The notes below the pieces were generated by a model. It made no database searches and was not told the DNA's origin. It worked only from the letters and a program-made list of their open reading frames with translations. From Mycobacterium montefiorense (GTDB taxonomy: Bacteria > Actinomycetota > Actinomycetes > Mycobacteriales > Mycobacteriaceae), in assembly GCF_003112775.1 (NCBI RefSeq), contig NZ_BFCH01000018.1, positions 610,362 through 674,361 of the forward strand: 64,000 nt of DNA. The letters run 5' to 3'. This document shows, one piece after another, positions 35,880 through 43,615 of this stretch. Every line of letters begins with the position of its first letter. The first letter of the stretch is position 1. Made by a program: the position numbers and the translations under genes.

Positions 35880-36022
35880 CGTCTCTCAGGCTTGGACGAA
35901 GTCCGTCGTATCGATGCTCGAAAATCGTCGCCGCGGCGACTCGAGGATGTTGGACCTCACCGCACCCGGCAACACCGCCTGGACGTGAATGTGGTCGCCA
36001 TGGCCGGCCGGCCGCACCACGG
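35880..36022 (-). pseudogene. SDR gene remnant
   Basis: On the minus strand this short stretch reads RPAGHGDHIHVQAVLPGAVRSN followed by ILES, then after a gap in the alignment AAATIFEHRYDG. It matches the C-terminal part of the SDR at 38093-38910 (AAGHGEHIHVQAVLPGAVKSD, then IFES, and AAAAIFEQAVEG), but about 25 residues between the two blocks are gone and no N-terminal half exists. It is a decayed second copy, abutting the glycosyltransferase stop. Confidence 0.7.
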
Positions 36023-37369
36023 TTAGCGCATTGTGCTGGCGGATGGTCGCTCGTCGCTCGTCGAGGCTTCCGGGTCCTTGGATGCCGAATGTGCAGATCG
36101 CGCGCTCAGCCGATCGACGATGTCGGCCAGGCCGTCGAAGCCGGAGGCCGCGGACATGTCGGCGGCGACACGCAAGCTGGCTTGGCGGTAGTGCGGCTGA
36201 TTGAGCACCGCGAGAATGTCGCGGCGCAGGGCGCGTGGCGTGGGTCGTTCACTCCTGATTCGCCGCCCGACGCCGGACCACACGACGCGCGCACCTACCT
36301 CCGGCTTGTCCTCCTTGCCGCCCGTGGCGACGACCGGCACGCCGTGGCGCAACGCGTACTGGACGCTACCGTAGCCGCCGTTGGTCACGTAAACCGCAGT
36401 GCGCGGCAGCAATTCGTCATACGGCAGGTACGTTGCGGCGCGGGCGTTTTCCGGCAGCCGCGGCAGCGTATCCAGCGGGCGCCCGCCCGTGCTGACCACG
36501 ACCAGAACGTCCTCGGCCGCGAGCGCCTGCAACGTGGGGGCGATCAATTGTTCGTAGTCGGTGTTCGCGACCGTGCCCTGGGTGACGTGGACGACGGGCC
36601 GGCCGCCATCGAGGTCGGCCCACCACGGCGGTAGGGGCGCGTGCGAACCGGTGGCCGACAGCGGCCCCACGAAGTGCAGCCCGGCGGGGGCGTCGGAGCG
36701 GGGGTATTCGAAGGAGGGCACGGTGAACTGCACGAGCGAATCTGTCCGGTGCCCCCAATGCCCGAGCCCGCCCGGCATGGGGGTGGAGTGGAACTGGCGG
36801 TGCAGGTCGTCGACGCTCCGATTCACCCGCCGCAGGACCAGTCGGATCACGTTTGACAGTGCGAAGTTTCGGGCGCGGTTGAGCACACGAGCCGGCGGCA
36901 GCCCCATCCCGAACGGTGCGGTATCGACGCTGTCGAGGTACAGCGGGATGACCCCGCAGTTGACGACGGCCGGCCGCGCCGACCGCGGGCACGCGAGCAG
37001 GAAGGCGGCGGCGAAAAAGGCCGAGTCGGCGAGGATGGCGTCGGCCGGACGGGCCGCATGGGCGGCGACGAGCGTGTCGTATTGGGCCTCGATTGGTCGG
37101 GCGAAGATGTGTTCGTAGTCGTAGGCGACGGCTTTGACGCCCTTCAGCTTGGCCCGCTCGGGGCGGTGTGCGAATAGGGAACGGTCGTCGAAGTCCGCCT
37201 CGGCGGGCAGCTGTATGAAGGTCGCCCCGGTGGCGGACACGGTGTCGGCGAAGCGCGCCCCGGTGACAAATCGGACGTGATCACCTCGGTCGACGAAGCT
37301 CTTGGCGACTGTCAGGAGCGGTGTGACGTGGCCATGGATGGGGACGCTGGCGATGATGATCGACGACAC
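36023..37369 (-). CDS. UGT/MGT-family glycosyltransferase (GT1)
   Basis: A 448-residue GT-B glycosyltransferase. N-terminal acceptor domain begins IIIASVPIHGHVTPLLTVAKSF. The C-terminal domain carries the nucleotide-sugar motif (VYVTNGGYGSVQYALRHGVPVVATG, then DKPEVGARVVWSGVG), as in macrolide and flavonoid glycosyltransferases. It likely transfers a sugar from an activated donor to a small hydrophobic acceptor, either in natural-product tailoring or detoxification. GTG at 37369 starts it, 53 bp divergent from a TetR-type gene that may regulate it. Confidence 0.88.
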   Translation of the reverse strand: MSSIIIASVPIHGHVTPLLTVAKSFVDRGDHVRFVTGARFADTVSATGATFIQLPAEADFDDRSLFAHRPERAKLKGVKAVAYDYEHIFARPIEAQYDTLVAAHAARPADAILADSAFFAAAFLLACPRSARPAVVNCGVIPLYLDSVDTAPFGMGLPPARVLNRARNFALSNVIRLVLRRVNRSVDDLHRQFHSTPMPGGLGHWGHRTDSLVQFTVPSFEYPRSDAPAGLHFVGPLSATGSHAPLPPWWADLDGGRPVVHVTQGTVANTDYEQLIAPTLQALAAEDVLVVVSTGGRPLDTLPRLPENARAATYLPYDELLPRTAVYVTNGGYGSVQYALRHGVPVVATGGKEDKPEVGARVVWSGVGRRIRSERPTPRALRRDILAVLNQPHYRQASLRVAADMSAASGFDGLADIVDRLSARSAHSASKDPEASTSDERPSASTMR

Positions 37370-37422
37370 GGTGGCCTCCCGACAGGCGCTCTCATTGATC
37401 TGATCGCGTACTATTCATTGTT

Positions 37423-38082
37423 ATGCCACCAAAGTCAATGTCGAAACCGCAGGCTCGGGCGTATCGATCCGAGCTTCGCGTTCGACAGGCGGAGGAGACA
37501 CGCTCGCGGGTCCTCGCCACCGCGGGGAAGCTATTCGCCGCCAACGGATACGCAGCCACCTCCCTGGCGAAGATCGCTGCCGCGGCGGCCGTTTCCGCTC
37601 AGACCGTGCATCTGCAAGGACCCAAGGCCGCCTTGATGATTGCGGCTATGGAGTACGCCCCGGTCGGCGTGGCAGGCGAGGAGAACCTCTTCGACCTGGA
37701 CATCGGCCGCGCCGTGCTGGCCGTCGACGACTACGAGGAGTCGCTGGACTTCATGGCTGCGACGCTCACGAGCGCGCACGAACGGACGGCGCGCCTGGCG
37801 CTGGCGCTCATCGGCGGAGCAGGCTCCGACCCCACGTTGGAGCGTTACCTCAACGACTTGACCGCCAGCCTGAACGAACAGAACCGGCGCGGCCTTGGTG
37901 TCTTTCGCGACCGGGGCTGGCTTCGTTCCGATGTTCCGTTCGACGAGCTCGTCGAGACCGCCAACGTTGTTTGTAGCGTGGACACCTACCTGCGCATCAC
38001 CTACCACGACGGATGGAGCGTGACCGCCTACAAGTCATGGCTCCGGCGGATGTTCGCTGAAGCAATTTTCCGTGCGCCCTGA
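37423..38082 (+). CDS. TetR/AcrR family transcriptional regulator
   Basis: A 219-residue TetR-type repressor. The N-terminal helix-turn-helix spans about 28-70 (TRSRVLATAGKLFAANGY, TSLAKIAAAAAVSAQTV), with HLQGPKAALM replacing the common YxHFxSK ending. The C-terminal half is the variable ligand domain. It is divergent from the glycosyltransferase and convergent with the SDR at 38093. The likely target is the shared promoter region at 37370-37422. Confidence 0.88.
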   Translation: MPPKSMSKPQARAYRSELRVRQAEETRSRVLATAGKLFAANGYAATSLAKIAAAAAVSAQTVHLQGPKAALMIAAMEYAPVGVAGEENLFDLDIGRAVLAVDDYEESLDFMAATLTSAHERTARLALALIGGAGSDPTLERYLNDLTASLNEQNRRGLGVFRDRGWLRSDVPFDELVETANVVCSVDTYLRITYHDGWSVTAYKSWLRRMFAEAIFRAP

Positions 38083-38092
38083 GATTCGCCAC

Positions 38093-38910
38093 CTATTGTC
38101 GAAGCGTCGGAGGGCTCTGCGCGGCAAGTACATTCGCCCGTTCCACCATTGCTGAGCCCACATATTCCGGCTCGGTGAGCAGATAGAACCGGCCTTCGAC
38201 GGCCTGTTCGAAAATCGCGGCCGCGGCCGTCCGCGGATCCATGGCCGCGGCCTTGACGTCCAGCATCGCGGCGCGCTGCGCTTCGGCGACGCCGGGGTCG
38301 ACGCCGCCTGCCGACTCGAAGATGTCGGATTTCACCGCACCCGGCAGCACGGCCTGCACGTGAATGTGCTCGCCGTGCCCGGCCGCCTGCACGTCGAGAT
38401 ACAGGCACTCGGTCAACGCCAGCACCGCATGCTTGCTCACGACGTAGGCGCTTGCAAGGGAGCCGCCAGCACACTGCCGACCGACGACAGGTTCCACACC
38501 CAGGCGTGCTCGTCGGTGGCCATCATCTTCGGCAGGAACGTGCGCACGCCGTGGAACACCCCGCTGATGTTGATGTCGACGACGCGCTGCCAGTTGGACA
38601 GGGGCGTGTCCCACAGGTAACCGAACTGCTCCACGCCGGCGTTGTTCACCAAAAGCCGCACCGCGCCGACATCGCGGTAGGTACGTTGGGCGAGTTCCTG
38701 CACCGCGTCCGGATCGCGCACGTCGCACACGACGTCGACCGCGGATCCTCCTGCGGCGCAAAGCTCCTCACGCACGGCCGCGATGGCGTCGGCGTCGACG
38801 TCGGCCAGCACCACGGTCATTCCCAGCGAGACCGCGTGGCGGGCCAGGCCCGCGCCGATGCCCGCGCCGGCTCCGGTGATGACTGCGACGCCGCCGGCGA
38901 ACGGATTCAC
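38093..38910 (-). pseudogene. SDR family oxidoreductase (frameshifted)
   Basis: From the GTG at 38910 the frame gives AVITGAGAGIGAGLARH (cofactor motif), LLVNNAGVEQ and WNLSSVGSVLAAPLQ, then hits a stop after APTS. One extra A near 38452-38453 (a short A run on the coding strand) would continue LQSAYVVSKHAVLALTE (catalytic Tyr-x3-Lys) to a normal C-terminus at 38093. The corrected protein is about 272 residues. Its start overlaps the stop of the IclR gene by four bases, so both belong to one transcript. A decayed relative is at 35880-36022. Confidence 0.82.
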
Positions 38911-39755
38911 GCGTACTGCAACGCGGGCCGCTGTGCGGCAGGCTGACGCCGGGGGAGTAGTGGGCGTAGCGGCTGCAGCGTCGGTGCGACCCGCCGTGGG
39001 CCGTCTTCGACGTTGCGCCAGATGCCCATCGCCGTCATGCGTACCGGCGCGGTGAGTCGCTGATCGAACATCATGCGATTCATCGGGCCGCAGACCGACA
39101 CCGCGGCAACAGCGTCGCCCGGGCCGCCGATGGGCGCTGCGACACAACCGAATCCGAGCAACGACTCCTCGCGCTCGAACGCCACACCATGGGCGCGCAC
39201 CTTGGCCAGTTCCGCGGCGAGTTGTGAGCTGGTGGACATCGAGTACTTGGTCTTGCGGACTCGCAGATCGACTTGGGCGTCCTCGTCGCAGTAGGCCAGG
39301 ATCGCCTTGCCCACGGCGGTGCAATGTGCGGGCTGGCGGGCGCCGACCCGGGTGGGGATCGCGTCGGCCATTCGGTCGCCGGTCTTGTCGAGGTAGACCA
39401 CGTCGGGTCCGTCCAGCACCGCGAGATGGGCCACCAGCCCGGTGGCGCGGTGCAACTCGCCCAGTAGTGGGCCGGCCGCACGCACCAGGCGGTCCTGGTG
39501 GACGGCCAGCGATCCGAGTTCCACCAAGCGCATGCCGAGTTCGTAGTCGCGTCCGCTGCGGCGCAGCCAGCGCAGCTGCACCAGGCGTTCGAGCATCCGG
39601 TGCGCCGACGAACGCGGCAAGCCGGTGCGCCGAACGATCTGGGCGAGCGTGAGGCGCCCCGGCCCGTCGAATGCGTCGAGGACCAACGAGATGCGGTCGA
39701 TGACGGCGGTGGGTGTGCTTGATTCGGTCGCAACGGCGCGCACGGTCCCAGTCAT
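38907..39755 (-). CDS. IclR family transcriptional regulator
   Basis: A 282-residue IclR-type regulator: winged HTH at about 15-75 (VIDRISLVLDAFDGPGRLTL, RTGLPRSSAHRMLERLVQL) and an effector domain (LHRATGLVAHLAVLDGPDVVYLDK, HCTAVGKAILAY, GFGCVAAPIGGP). GGAGGA six bases upstream of ATG 39755 fixes the start; the frame extends further upstream without support. It lies inside the catabolic gene run (HsaA-like, HsaC-like, KstD-like, IclR, SDR) and is the natural candidate for its regulator. An imperfect palindrome lies 35 bases upstream of its start. Confidence 0.9.
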   Translation of the reverse strand: MTGTVRAVATESSTPTAVIDRISLVLDAFDGPGRLTLAQIVRRTGLPRSSAHRMLERLVQLRWLRRSGRDYELGMRLVELGSLAVHQDRLVRAAGPLLGELHRATGLVAHLAVLDGPDVVYLDKTGDRMADAIPTRVGARQPAHCTAVGKAILAYCDEDAQVDLRVRKTKYSMSTSSQLAAELAKVRAHGVAFEREESLLGFGCVAAPIGGPGDAVAAVSVCGPMNRMMFDQRLTAPVRMTAMGIWRNVEDGPRRVAPTLQPLRPLLPRRQPAAQRPALQYA

Positions 39756-39789
39756 CGGTTCCTCCATCAGCTGTTCGTATCTGGCCGCT

Positions 39790-39808
39790 ATATTTCTAGT
39801 AGGAATAT
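39790..39808. promoter_or_regulatory. candidate IclR operator
   Basis: ATATTTCT-AGT-AGGAATAT is a 19-bp imperfect palindrome (7 of 8 arm positions) in an AT-rich patch between the KstD-like stop and the IclR start. IclR proteins typically bind such short palindromes near their own promoters. Confidence 0.4.
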
Positions 39809-39898
39809 CTATTTTTACCATACGGATGTGGTCGCTGTCACACACGACACGAAAATCGCCGGCGGACCCAGCGGTCCGCACGGCGCGAGTGAAAAGCG

Positions 39899-41365
39899 TC
39901 AGGCCTTGGCTGCCGACCGTCCGGCGCGTCGGCCATAGAAGCTGCCGTCGCCGAGCGACACGCCGCTGGCATAGCCCCAGGCGGCCAGCCCGGCGGTCGA
40001 CCGGCCCGCGGCGAACAGGCCCGGGATGGGCTGGCCGCTGACGTGCAGCACCTCGGCGTCCAGCGTCGTGGCCAGCCCGCCGAGGGTGAAACCGCCGGTG
40101 TTCTCGCGCAGATCGATCGCGCCGAGCGGACTACCGATCGGCTTGATCCACTCCGGCTTCTTGTGTAGCAGCGGATCCTCGCCGTGCGCGGCGCCCTCGT
40201 TGTAGGCGGCGACGGTTGCCTGCAGCGAACCGGGCGCCAGACCTATCTCACGTTCCAAGTCCGCGACGTTGTCGGCCACCCAGGTCGCCTCCCGCAACAT
40301 GAACTTCGGCGACCACGACGCCATCGCCTCCTCGTTGGCATCGCTGTCGATGATCAGGTAAGCGGTGTTGTCCTGGTGGTAGAGCGTTAGCTGGCCGATC
40401 CGACCCGGATAGGTGTCCTCGGCGACATACGGCTGACCGCGGCCGTTGACCAGGATCCCGCGCACCAGCTGCTGCGGATCGATGAAGATCGCGACCTCGG
40501 TGGCGTCCATATGAGCCAGATCGGCGCCCAGCGCCTGCGCCATCCGGATCGCCTGCCCGTCGTGTTGCTCGATCGACGCGGCCGGGCGTCCCGCGATCCG
40601 CGGCGCGTAGCGCGCCACCATCGCGTCGTTGTAGGCGAAGCTTCCGGTCGCGAGCACAACCCCGCTGCGCGCCCGGATCGTCATCTCGTTGCCGTACTGG
40701 CGGGCACGGATGCCGACCACCCTGCCGTCGGATTCGACGATCAGGCACTGCACCCGCACGTCGTAAAGCGCGCGTGCGCCTGCCGCGGTTGCGGTTTCGA
40801 CGAGTGGCTTCATCAGCATGTAGCCCGCGCTGGCCTCGCCCTGCTTTTTGTTCTGCATTTGCGGGACGTGCCCGCGCGGGGCGGGGGAGGCGATCGTGTT
40901 GAACGGGAATGAGTTTTCGCCGCCGCTGTACATCAGCCCCTGATCGCCCATCGGCTCCCAGCCGGGCTCGGAGAAGAACTCCGCCTTGAACGGCACACCG
41001 CACCCGACGAGCCATTCGAAGTGCGTGACGCTGCCGGCGCAGTAGTCGGCGATCCGGTTCTCATCGGCGCCCGGCCCCATCGCGACGTTGAGGAACGCAG
41101 CCATGTTGTCGACGGAATCGGTGAAACCACAGGCCTTTTGCAGCGGTGTGCCACCGCCGAGGTAGATGAAACCGCCGGCCATGGCCGCCGCGCCGCCCCA
41201 GGAACCGGTGCGTTCGAGCACCAGGACGTCGGCGCCAGAGCGGGCCGCTTCGACCGCGGCCGCCGCACCCGCGACGCCATAACCGGCGATGACGACGTCG
41301 GCCTCGTGATCCCACGCGGTGATCGACGACGCCGGCACGGGCGTGACGTCGGTGTCAGGTGTCAT
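39899..41365 (-). CDS. KstD-like FAD-binding dehydrogenase
   Basis: A 488-residue flavoprotein of the fumarate-reductase/KstD superfamily. FAD motif VVIAGYGVAGAAAAVEAARSG, GGAAAMAGGFIYLGGG, VVLATGSFAYND, and the C-terminal FAD loop AWGYASGVSLGDGS. It probably dehydrogenates a cyclic ketone next to a carbonyl. The ATG at 41365 overlaps the stop of the HsaC-like gene by four bases, which ties it to the ring-cleavage genes. It is shorter than the KstD-like protein at 31532 and clearly a separate subgroup. Confidence 0.88.
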   Translation of the reverse strand: MTPDTDVTPVPASSITAWDHEADVVIAGYGVAGAAAAVEAARSGADVLVLERTGSWGGAAAMAGGFIYLGGGTPLQKACGFTDSVDNMAAFLNVAMGPGADENRIADYCAGSVTHFEWLVGCGVPFKAEFFSEPGWEPMGDQGLMYSGGENSFPFNTIASPAPRGHVPQMQNKKQGEASAGYMLMKPLVETATAAGARALYDVRVQCLIVESDGRVVGIRARQYGNEMTIRARSGVVLATGSFAYNDAMVARYAPRIAGRPAASIEQHDGQAIRMAQALGADLAHMDATEVAIFIDPQQLVRGILVNGRGQPYVAEDTYPGRIGQLTLYHQDNTAYLIIDSDANEEAMASWSPKFMLREATWVADNVADLEREIGLAPGSLQATVAAYNEGAAHGEDPLLHKKPEWIKPIGSPLGAIDLRENTGGFTLGGLATTLDAEVLHVSGQPIPGLFAAGRSTAGLAAWGYASGVSLGDGSFYGRRAGRSAAKA

Positions 41366-42270
41366 AGCTGCATGGCCGCGGGCATCTCGCCGACCCACTG
41401 GTGGCCCCAGTAGCTGTCAGCGGTGATTTCCTCTGCGGTGTAATAGTTTTCGTCGACCCGCATGCCTTCGGTGCCGAACTCGATGTCCCAATCACCGGGC
41501 GCCCGGACGTAGAAGGAGAGCATCTTGTCGTTGGTGTGGCGGCCGAGCGTGGACGACAACTGGAAGCCCTCGGCGTTGACCCGGTCGAGCGCCTGACCCA
41601 CCGCGTCAAGAGTGTCGACCTCGACCATGATGTGCACCAGCCGGGGGTCGCGCATGTGTGCGGCGGGCACGATCGCCATGCTGTGATGGCGTTCGTTGAT
41701 CCCGAGGAAGCGAACCCGCACCGGGCCGAACTCTTTCGGCAACGGCACCCGGAACGCCCCGCGGGAGCGGAATCCCAGGACTTCGGTGTAGAAGTCGAAC
41801 AGCCCATTGGGATCCATTGCGGGCACCACGACGTGGCCCAGGCCCTGATCGCCGGTGACGAATCGCGCGCCGAACGGAGTGACGACCGGGCTGTGATCGA
41901 GCACCGCGCCGTGGAACACCTCGATAGTGGTGCCGGCCGGATCCTCGAAGGTGATCACCTCTTCCACCCGGCGGGCTTCGGCGTCGTCGACGGACATTTG
42001 CTTCAACGGCACCCCGGCACCGTCGAGGGCGGTCTTGACCCGCTGCAGCGCCGGGTGATCGCGCACCTCCCAGCCGATGGTGAGCACCCGATCGGTCTCG
42101 CCCGGCACCACGATCAGCCGCGCCGCGCGCTCATCCATCCGCAGATACAGCGCAGACTCGTCGGGGCCCTTACCCTCGGCGAAACCCAGCACGCCGAAGG
42201 CGAAGCGGCGCCAGCGGTCGATGTCGTTGGTCGAGATAGTGATGTAGCCAAGGCTTTTCAGGTCGGTCAC
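41362..42270 (-). CDS. HsaC-like extradiol ring-cleavage dioxygenase (VOC/glyoxalase fold)
   Basis: A 302-residue type I extradiol dioxygenase, the length of HsaC/BphC, with two pairs of VOC repeats. The Fe(II) ligands are readable: His146 (GLGHVVVP), His213 (RLVHIMVEVD) and Glu264 (WDIEFGTEG), with a second-shell His195/His196 (NERHHSMA) and Tyr254. It would meta-cleave a catecholic ring such as the aromatised steroid A ring. GTG at 42270 has AAGGAG that overlaps the stop of the HsaA-like gene 10 bp upstream. Next downstream is the KstD-like gene (4-base overlap). Confidence 0.92.
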   Translation of the reverse strand: MTDLKSLGYITISTNDIDRWRRFAFGVLGFAEGKGPDESALYLRMDERAARLIVVPGETDRVLTIGWEVRDHPALQRVKTALDGAGVPLKQMSVDDAEARRVEEVITFEDPAGTTIEVFHGAVLDHSPVVTPFGARFVTGDQGLGHVVVPAMDPNGLFDFYTEVLGFRSRGAFRVPLPKEFGPVRVRFLGINERHHSMAIVPAAHMRDPRLVHIMVEVDTLDAVGQALDRVNAEGFQLSSTLGRHTNDKMLSFYVRAPGDWDIEFGTEGMRVDENYYTAEEITADSYWGHQWVGEMPAAMQL

Positions 42271-42280
42271 CTAAGACTCC

Positions 42281-43465
42281 TTAAATCAACGCCCGCAGCG
42301 GACCCTCGGGGGGCTCGATGCCTATCGAACTCAGCGCCGACGCATGGTAAGTGGTGCCGGGCACATGGATGGCGTGCATCTGACCGACGTGCACGTCACG
42401 CCAGTACCGTTGCAGCGGCTTGTCCATCCGGGCGGCATTGCCGCCCGAGCGGGCGAAGATCTCGTCGACGGCCGACACCGCGCGCCACACTGCGCGCACC
42501 TGGGTGCGGCGTCCGGCGGCACGATCGGCGAACGATACCTCCTTACCGGCGGCGACCATGTCGTAGATCCGGTCGGCGTTGGCCAGCAACTCCTGGCGGG
42601 CCGCGTTGATATCAGCGGCGGCCTCACCGATCGCGTGCATGACGTACGGGTCGTCCTTGATCGCGGTTCCGGTGGCGCCGACGCGCTCGCGCTGATAGTC
42701 CAGGTGTGCGGCCAGCGCGCCCTCGGCGATGCCGATGGTCGCTGCGGAGATGCCCAGCGGGAACATCGTCGACCACGGCATCAGGTAGAGCGGCTCGGTC
42801 ATGCCGGCTTCCCGCTGCGCGGTGCCGTCCATCACCTTCGTCGCATCCATCGTCCGGTAGGCAGGGACGAAGGCGTCGGAGACGATGACGTCCTTGGAGC
42901 CGGTTCCGCGCAGCCCCACCACATTCCACGAGTCCTCGACAATCTCGTAGTCCTTGCGCGGCAGGATCATGTGCAGCATCTGCGGCGGCATCAACGGGAT
43001 GCCTTTCGCGTCGCCGAGCATGGCGCCCAGGATGATCCAGTCGCAATGGTCGGTGCCCGAGCTGAACTGCCAACGGCCGTTGAACAGGTAGCCGCCGTCG
43101 ACGGGTTTCGCCACGCCCTGCGGCGCGTAGGGGGAGGCCATCCAGGTGTCGACGTCGTCGGCCCAGATCTCGGCGGCGACTTTCGGGTCTGCATAGGCCA
43201 ACTGGTAGGGATGCACGCCGACCACACCGACGATCCAGCCGGCGGCCGGATCCAGCGCCGCGGTGGCCATCGTCGTCTCGGCGAACTCGCGGGGGTGCAC
43301 CTCGAAGCCTTGGTATTGCTTGGTCTGCAGCAGCCGGATCAGGCCGGCACCCTTCATCACCTTGACGGTGTCATCGGTTAGCCGGCCGATTTGTTCGGCT
43401 TCCGCGGCCTGGTCCCGCAATTGGTCCGCCATGGCCACTACCCGGTCGAGTACCCGGTCGCTCAT
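42281..43465 (-). CDS. HsaA-like flavin-dependent monooxygenase (acyl-CoA dehydrogenase fold)
   Basis: A 394-residue group D flavin monooxygenase, the same length as HsaA, which hydroxylates a phenolic ring to a catechol using reduced flavin from HsaB. Features are VMKGAGLIRLLQTKQYQGFE, ALDPAAGWIVGVVGVHP, WQFSSGTDHCDWIILGA, WNVVGLRGTGSKDV and a C-terminal helical bundle. It lies 10 bp upstream of the HsaC-like gene, so product (catechol) and next enzyme are co-expressed. No HsaB-type flavin reductase is nearby. It is divergent from the Baeyer-Villiger gene over 150 bp. Confidence 0.9.
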   Translation of the reverse strand: MSDRVLDRVVAMADQLRDQAAEAEQIGRLTDDTVKVMKGAGLIRLLQTKQYQGFEVHPREFAETTMATAALDPAAGWIVGVVGVHPYQLAYADPKVAAEIWADDVDTWMASPYAPQGVAKPVDGGYLFNGRWQFSSGTDHCDWIILGAMLGDAKGIPLMPPQMLHMILPRKDYEIVEDSWNVVGLRGTGSKDVIVSDAFVPAYRTMDATKVMDGTAQREAGMTEPLYLMPWSTMFPLGISAATIGIAEGALAAHLDYQRERVGATGTAIKDDPYVMHAIGEAAADINAARQELLANADRIYDMVAAGKEVSFADRAAGRRTQVRAVWRAVSAVDEIFARSGGNAARMDKPLQRYWRDVHVGQMHAIHVPGTTYHASALSSIGIEPPEGPLRALI

Positions 43466-43615
43466 ATCGTTGTCCTTACGTGTGTGGGCTAAGTAATGGT
43501 CTACCGCAGTCCCCGCCCGTCCCAAAGGAAATCCCGATGAGCGGGCGGAAATGCGTGTCCGGTCACCGGGAGAGTCGGCGCCTGACGATGAACGGGGCCA
43601 ATAGCGTGACTGCTT

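Noticed and set aside
43466-43615. CCGCCCG/CGGGCGG inverted repeat between HsaA-like and Baeyer-Villiger genes
   Set aside because: Seven-base GC arms 22 bases apart are expected by chance in this composition; not strong enough as an operator.
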